Assembly (NCBI GenBank): GCA_039000515.1 | Contig: JBCFYV010000012.1 | Span: forward strand, 117,904,245 to 117,968,244 | From: Timema cristinae | Lineage: Eukaryota > Arthropoda > Insecta > Phasmatodea > Timematidae | DNA length: 64,000 nt | Direction: 5' to 3' | In this document: positions 59,020-64,000 of the stretch, piece by piece | Layout of the letters: each line of letters opens with the position of its first letter | Position numbering within the stretch: the first letter of the stretch is position 1 | Notes under the pieces: generated by a model | What the model was told of the DNA's origin: nothing | Seen by the model: the letters and a program-made list of their open reading frames with translations, nothing else | Database searches by the model: none | Translations under genes and position numbers: made by a program

Positions 59020-59815
59020 ATTAATTGGGGTACAAGGAATATGTGAGATAATAGAGGAAGCAAGGGTGAGATGGTATGGACATGTAATGAGGATGTTGAA
59101 GTACTTGATATAGTAGAGAAAGCAAGACTGAGTTGGTATGGACATGTAATGAGGATGTTGGAGTACATGAGATAGTAGAGGAAGCAAGGGTGAGATGGTA
59201 TGGGCATGTAATGAGGATGTTGGAGTACATGAGATAGTAGAGGAAGCAAGGGTGAGATGATATGGTCATGTAATGAGGATGTTGGAGTACATGAGATAGT
59301 AGAGGAAGCAAGAGTGAGATGGTATGGGCATGTAATGAGGATGTTGGAGTACATGAGATAGTAGAGGAAGCAAGACTGAGATGGTATGGGCATGTAATGA
59401 GGATGTTGGAGTACATGAGATAGTAGAGGAAGCAAGGGTTAGATGATATGGTCATGTAATGAGGATGTTGGAGTAAATGAGATAGTAGAGGAAGAGAGAC
59501 TGAGATGGTATGGTCATGTAATGAGGATGTTGGAGTAAATGAGATAGTAGAGGAAGCAAGGGTGAGATGATATGGACATGTAATGAGGATGTTGGAGTAA
59601 ATGAGATAGTAGAGGAAGCAAGGGTTAGATGATATGGTCATGTAATGAGGATGTTGGAGTATATGAGATAGTAGAGGAAGCAAGACTGAGATGGTATGGT
59701 CATGTAATGAGGATGTTGGAGTAAATGAGATAGTAGAGGAAGCAAGGGTGAGATGGTATGGACATGTAATGAGGATGTTGGAGTACATGAGGTAGTAGAG
59801 TGAGCAATCGTAAGA
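59020..59815 (+). repeat. 62-bp minisatellite, about 13 copies, derived from a LINE
   Basis: Unit GAGTACATGAGATAGTAGAG, GAAGCAAGGGTGAGATGGTA, TGGGCATGTAATGAGGATGT, TG, period 62. On the plus strand it encodes EEARVRWYGHVMRM, the motif after the reverse transcriptase in many LINEs. The first unit is preceded by a matching LINE reading (RNKIGINWGT, then CEIIEEARVRW) and the last is followed by LINE-like sequence, so the array grew inside a LINE relic. On the minus strand no frame of the unit has a stop, which produces long spurious open frames. Confidence 0.9.
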
Positions 59816-60000
59816 TGGATTGTACATGTAATGAAGATCAAAAAGAGAGGAGGTCAAAGAAAATGATTGAAGTGAAGTAGGTGGGAATAAGGTCATAAGG
59901 GAGGTTACGTAAGCGATGGGAGGATCAAATAAAAGGAAATGTGCAAATGAGAAAATAAGAAAGGATAGAGGAAGATGGAATTATTTTACTAAACTGACAT
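59816..60000 (+). mobile_element. LINE relic, C-terminal end
   Basis: Continues the last 62-bp unit: VRWIVHVMKIKKRGGQRK, later NKRKCANEKIRKDRGRWNYF, like the basic linker and D-R-x-x-W ending of LINE proteins. Degraded by stops. Confidence 0.55.
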
Positions 60001-60069
60001 TGGCTCAGGCTGTAAACAGTTTATGAATTTCATTTATCCCATCCCTAAATAGCAATGTCAAATACATTA

Positions 60070-60290
60070 ACTCAGTAGTGTGTGTGCCGACTGAATTTAA
60101 TGTCGTGAGTTCGATTCCCTGTACAGCCAAACAATTTATTATTGGTGCAATGTGGGCTTACCCTTTCACAGTGATGAATTAATAATGGCTGGATGCTGGA
60201 AGTTGAATCCTTTATGGATTTAAGTTAGTTTATAAGTCATGTTCTGATCTAGTTAGTCGGTTAAGAAAGTGTACATATCCTGGGGGAAAA
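60070..60290 (+). mobile_element. SINE family E copy, plus orientation
   Basis: tRNA-like box B GTGAGTTCGATTCCCTG, then CTTTCACAGTGATGAATTAA and TTAAGTTAGTTTATAAGTCA, ending GTCGGTTAAGAAAGTGTACA. This copy shows that the 3' tail of the family is the AGAAAGTGTA end. Confidence 0.75.
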
Positions 60291-60416
60291 ATGACACAAG
60301 CATACATATTTTTTTATAATATAAAGAATATATTTGTTGCTTATTTTATTATGAGATAAAGTGGTAAAAGAGATCTTCACTTAATGTTCTCTTTTAATTT
60401 GTTATTTCCTTTGTAG

Positions 60417-60549
60417 GCCACTGATGGCAACTTAACTTTCCTCTTTCCAAGTTGGATGAGAATGTTAAGAAATCTCCACTAACCACAACGACTGAGCTGG
60501 AATAAACTCCCATATTGGTCTCGATCAAAAATTGGAATTGAAAATGGAG
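60417..60549 (+). CDS. 5' exon with start codon at its very end
   Basis: Acceptor tttcctttgtag before 60417 and donor GGAG|GTAACT at 60550. All three frames of the exon body have stops, so it is mainly 5' untranslated, with short upstream ATG frames. The last six bases are ATG GAG (60544-60549), leaving phase 0. The next exon (61789) has only phase 0 open, giving MEIDNDHQIKLEP. Starting translation at the end of an exon and continuing with an acidic IKLEP-type peptide is common in arthropod zinc finger genes; that identity is a guess. Confidence 0.45.
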
Positions 60550-61788
60550 GTAACTTTAATCTTTGACTAATGCTGGGATTTAAATCATCTTAACATTCAC
60601 TTAATGATAACATAACTTAACCAGTTATCCTTATGCTTTTAAAGGAAAGCCATCATAATGCATTTAACTTAATGGTTACTTAATGTTCACTTTACTTAAG
60701 AGTTGTTCAAGGAAGAACTTTCACGTTACTTGAATGTTAAGGGAAAAGGTACTTACTACATGTTGTATCCAGCCAATAATTCTTTGAGCCACGTCAACAT
60801 GGCTATTTAGTACTTCATTAGTTTGTTTACTGAATGTAGATGACTTCTTCCTTATAGTGTTTTCATCTTTTGCGAACTCTTAAAGGTTGTAACCTTTGTA
60901 AACTCTATTATGTATATCCAGTATTCAAAAAGCTTCTATTGCAAGTACTTAGAGCCTAATCATTGCTAAATGCCTTTCCTTAATTTTAGTTTGTTTTCAA
61001 AATGTTAAAATCCAATTTCTGTGTTTTGCTCGAGTTATGTTATGTCTCGTGACTCCTGATCACACATTAATTTTTTGTTCATGCATGAATGTTAAGTGAA
61101 CGTTATGTTACAAGAACTTTTAAGTTTGTTATCCCTGCATTAAGTATTTTAATAGAACTAATGAGATGGGAAGATAACATTTTGATGGAAGGTATTCCCA
61201 CATAATTGGGGACGTAAACAGTTAGAGATACATTACCGCCAAATTCATCCCCACTATGTTTTTAGCTCCAAGATTTTGATTGGTGACGCTTAATAATTGT
61301 CGAAGCCAAAAAATTTTTTCAAAGCAAAATTAAAGCTGACATTTATTTCGAAGCGTGCCGAAATTTTGAAGCTTTGAACACCCTGTCAAAATGTTTACAA
61401 CCCTAAGCCTGATAGGTAGTAAGAACCAGTTATATGAAATCTAGTGAGCATTATGTATTCAAAGGATATTATTATTTGGTCTACGATAAGAGTTGTGATG
61501 TCAATCACAAGAGGTTGGTAATGTTGAAAAGATAGATCTCTTTGGTCCTCACCCAAGGTCTCCCTCTAAATCTCAAGGTAAGAGATATCATATACTTGGA
61601 CCTTGAACACCTTGAAATGCATATGAAGGCAATGTATTAAGGGGTAAAGGAACATAATAACATTTACTTTTATATTAATCTAATATATTGTTAATTTAAT
61701 TTATAACTTGGAAACTATTGCTATTTTTGATCTTTAATGTTTCAATATAATTTCAACAGTTTAAAACAAATCTCTTATTGTTCTTTAG
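60550..61788 (+). other. Intron, with a hAT-like terminus at 61349-61385
   Basis: The sequence ending TTTGAAGCTTTGAACACCCTG reads in reverse as CAGGGTGTTCAAAGCTTCAA, a hAT-style end. No partner end found. Otherwise AT-rich. Confidence 0.4.
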
Positions 61789-61848
61789 ATTGATAATGAT
61801 CATCAAATAAAGTTGGAGCCAAGTTTTGCTGGCGAAGAGGAAATCCAT
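61789..61848 (+). CDS. 60-bp coding exon
   Basis: Acceptor ttgttctttag and donor CAT|GTAAGT (61849), both strong. Only one frame is open: IDNDHQIKLEPSFAGEEEIH, phase 0 in and out. Acidic, with IKLE as a consensus-like SUMO acceptor site. It joins to 60549 in frame. Later exons are outside the window or hidden. The gene family cannot be named from 22 residues. Confidence 0.5.
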
Positions 61849-62425
61849 GTAAGTATTAGTAAATGCAAAGTGCATGCGCATGTGTGTTTTTTATATAATG
61901 GAACGGGTTGGGAAAGGTTCTATATACTCAATATATTCGGGCTAATACAGTACATATAGTCATATGAAGGATCCAGATAAGCTCACTTTGGCGACCCAGC
62001 CACTGCCAATAGGTAGTTGTCACATGATGTGGATACCAACATTTATATTTTCCAATTCATGTAGGCAGTGTTTTTATCATTGTTCTGTTACTAGTCAATG
62101 TTATAAAAAACACCTTTCCCTGAAAATGCTTTTTGTGTCATTGAATCAAAAGTTAAATTTATATATTTAAACCATCCTGCTTGTTTTACACAAATTAAAT
62201 TTCTACCTAAAAGGCATTTTAATATAAGCACTTCTCAAAAGAAATATATACATACATAATTTTTGTTGTCGTTGTGAATTTTGGTTTAAATGGTGAATGT
62301 GTGATGATTTCTATCTTTTCACTTCATCCTTCTGTTCTTAAATTTAACCAAGAGTGGATTTTCCCTTTTATCCTTTTTATTTTATTTGATTGTAAAAAAT
62401 AGACATTGAGAGATATAATAATGTA
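61849..62425. other. Presumed intron, no recognised features
   Basis: AT-rich. No splice or repeat signal supported. Confidence 0.35.
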
Positions 62426-63825
62426 TAATAATATGGAGGGAAAGAAGTCTACTGTTCACAGAACTACTAGTAAGACTGTAGTAATGATAATAACATGGCG
62501 GGAGGTCTACTTTTCACAGAACTACTAGTAAGACTGTAGTAACGATAATAACATGGCGGGAGGTCTACTGTTCACAGAACTACTAGTAAGACTGTAGTAA
62601 CGATAATAACATGGCGGGAGGTCTACTTTTCACAGAACTACTAGTAAGACTGTAGTAATGATAATAACATGGCGGGAGGTCTACTGTTCACAGAACTACT
62701 AGTAAGACTGTAGTAACGATAATAACATGGCGGGAGGTCTACTGTTCACAGAACTACTAGTAAGACTGTAGTAACGATAATAACATGGAGTGAGGTCTAC
62801 TGTTCACAGAACTACTAGTAAGACTGTAGTAACGATAATAACATGGCGGGAGGTCTACTGTTCACAAAACTACTAGTAAGACTCTAGTAACGATAATAAC
62901 ATGGCGGGAGGTCTACTGTTCACAGAACTACTAGTAAGACTGTAGTAACGATAATAACATGGAGTGAGGTCTACTGTTCACAGAACTACTAGTAAGACTG
63001 TAGTAACGATAATAACATGGCGGGAGGTCTACTGTTCACAAAACTACTAGTAAGACTGTAGTAACGATAATAACATGGCGGGAGGTCTACTTTTCACAGA
63101 ACTACTAGTAATACTGTAGTAACGATAATAACATTGAGGGAGGTCTACTGTTCACAGAACTACTAGTAAGACTGTAGTAACGATAATAACATGGCGGGAG
63201 GTCTACTGTTCACAGAACTACTAGTAAGACTGTAGTAACGATAATAACATGGAGTGAGGTCTACTGTTCACAGAACTACTAGTAAGACTGTAGTAACGAT
63301 AATAACATGGCGGGGAGGTCTAAATGTTCCCCAGAACTACTAGTAAAAACTGTAGTAACCCATAATAACATGGAGTTTTTGGGCTACTGTTCAAAAAAAA
63401 TACTAGTAAGACTGTAGTAACGATAATAACATGGGGGAGGTTTTTTGTTCACAGAAAATACTTTGTAATTTCTGTAGTAACGATAATTAACCCCCGAGGG
63501 AGGTCTACTGTTCACAGAAATATAGTAAGAATGTAGTTTACAAATTAACTTGAGGGAGATCAACTGTTCACAGAACTACTAGGAGGGGTGTAGAACGATA
63601 ATAACATGGGAAAGGGGGTTTTATGTCCAAAGAAAAAACTAGTAAGACTGTAGTAATGAAAATAACATTGGGTGTAGGTCTACTGTTCACAGAACTACTA
63701 GTAAGACTTAGTAACGATAATAACATGGGGGAGGTCTACTGTTCACAGAACTACTAGTTAAAAACTGTAGTAAGATAATAACATGGAAATGAGGTCTTTC
63801 GTTCAAAGAACTACTAAATTTAAAT
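62426..63825 (+). repeat. 58-bp tandem array, about 24 copies
   Basis: Unit TAACATGGCGGGAGGTCTAC, TGTTCACAGAACTACTAGTA, AGACTGTAGTAACGATAA. Period 58 (TAACATGGCG at 62491 and 62549). The first 15 or so copies are nearly identical, with CGGG/AGTG and TG/TT variants. From about 63315 copies acquire many homopolymer-type changes and indels. Confidence 0.95.
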
Positions 63826-64000
63826 AATTTTTTCATTTTACAGATTTATGCCAAAAAACCCGAAAACTCAAAAGAATGTATTTACAAAAAAATACAAAAA
63901 ATGAAATTTAAACCCTAAATTTCCCACCCATCAAAGAAGAAGGGTCAAAAGATTGTATCAATTTAGAATAAACAAAATAATGAACTTCAAAATATTTTCA
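63826..64000. other. Right-edge sequence of doubtful quality
   Basis: A and C homopolymer-rich, following directly on the corrupted array copies. It may share their sequence errors. No feature supported. Confidence 0.3.

Noticed and set aside
58704..59896. Long minus-strand open frames (243 and 291 codons) with Leu/His/Tyr-rich repeats
   Set aside because: They are a by-product of a 62-bp minisatellite without stops in any minus frame; several frames are open at once and the LINE-like sense is on the plus strand.

Overview
The window is eukaryotic, AT-rich and intron- and repeat-dominated, with one 100-N assembly gap. The transposon mix (mariner DD34D, PIF/Harbinger with a MADF-type relic, hAT, a piggyBac-like element with TTAA ends, an RNase H-bearing LINE, several tRNA-derived SINE families) and the style of the coding exons point to an arthropod, perhaps an insect with a large genome. 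This is inference; no marker gene fixes the species. There are no rRNA genes, no convincing functional tRNA genes, no CRISPR array and no prokaryotic operon.

Left part (1-10.2 kb): a minus-strand gene enters from the left edge. Its largest exon is open for 599 codons (1-1797). Upstream exons at 2637-2784, 8062-8169 and possibly 10016-10156 join in compatible phase. The product is a long, polar, probably disordered protein that I do not recognise. The intron between 2784 and 8062 holds a 4.5-kb piggyBac-like element, which itself contains SINEs and a degenerate satellite.

Middle (10-40 kb): a SINE-rich field. Family A is a tRNA-headed SINE of about 250 bp with some 19 copies or fragments. Family B has a tRNA-Glu-like head and the same 3' tail as family A. 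Families D and E have separate tails. Two family B copies lie inside family A copies with exact 12-bp target duplications. Also present are a LINE RNase H relic, a MADF relic, an internally deleted Harbinger element, a mariner relic and an inverted-repeat element enclosing four 86-bp repeats. Plus-strand first-exon candidates at 17753-17795 and 36351-36462, and an internal exon at 26681-26740, all end in phase 1, suggesting one long gene with alternative promoters whose body lies to the right.

Right part (40-64 kb): a 65-bp satellite of about 68 copies (40941-45364), a 35-bp minisatellite, the gap, Harbinger and hAT termini, and a complete hAT transposon (54723-57991) with an intact 789-residue transposase. 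It is inserted in an older, decayed hAT-type transposase gene on the other strand. Beyond it are a 62-bp minisatellite grown from a LINE C-terminal segment, two exons of a probable plus-strand gene (60417-60549, 61789-61848), and a 58-bp tandem array that decays towards the right edge.

The only gene that looks intact and self-contained is the hAT transposase. Cellular genes are seen as pieces only.
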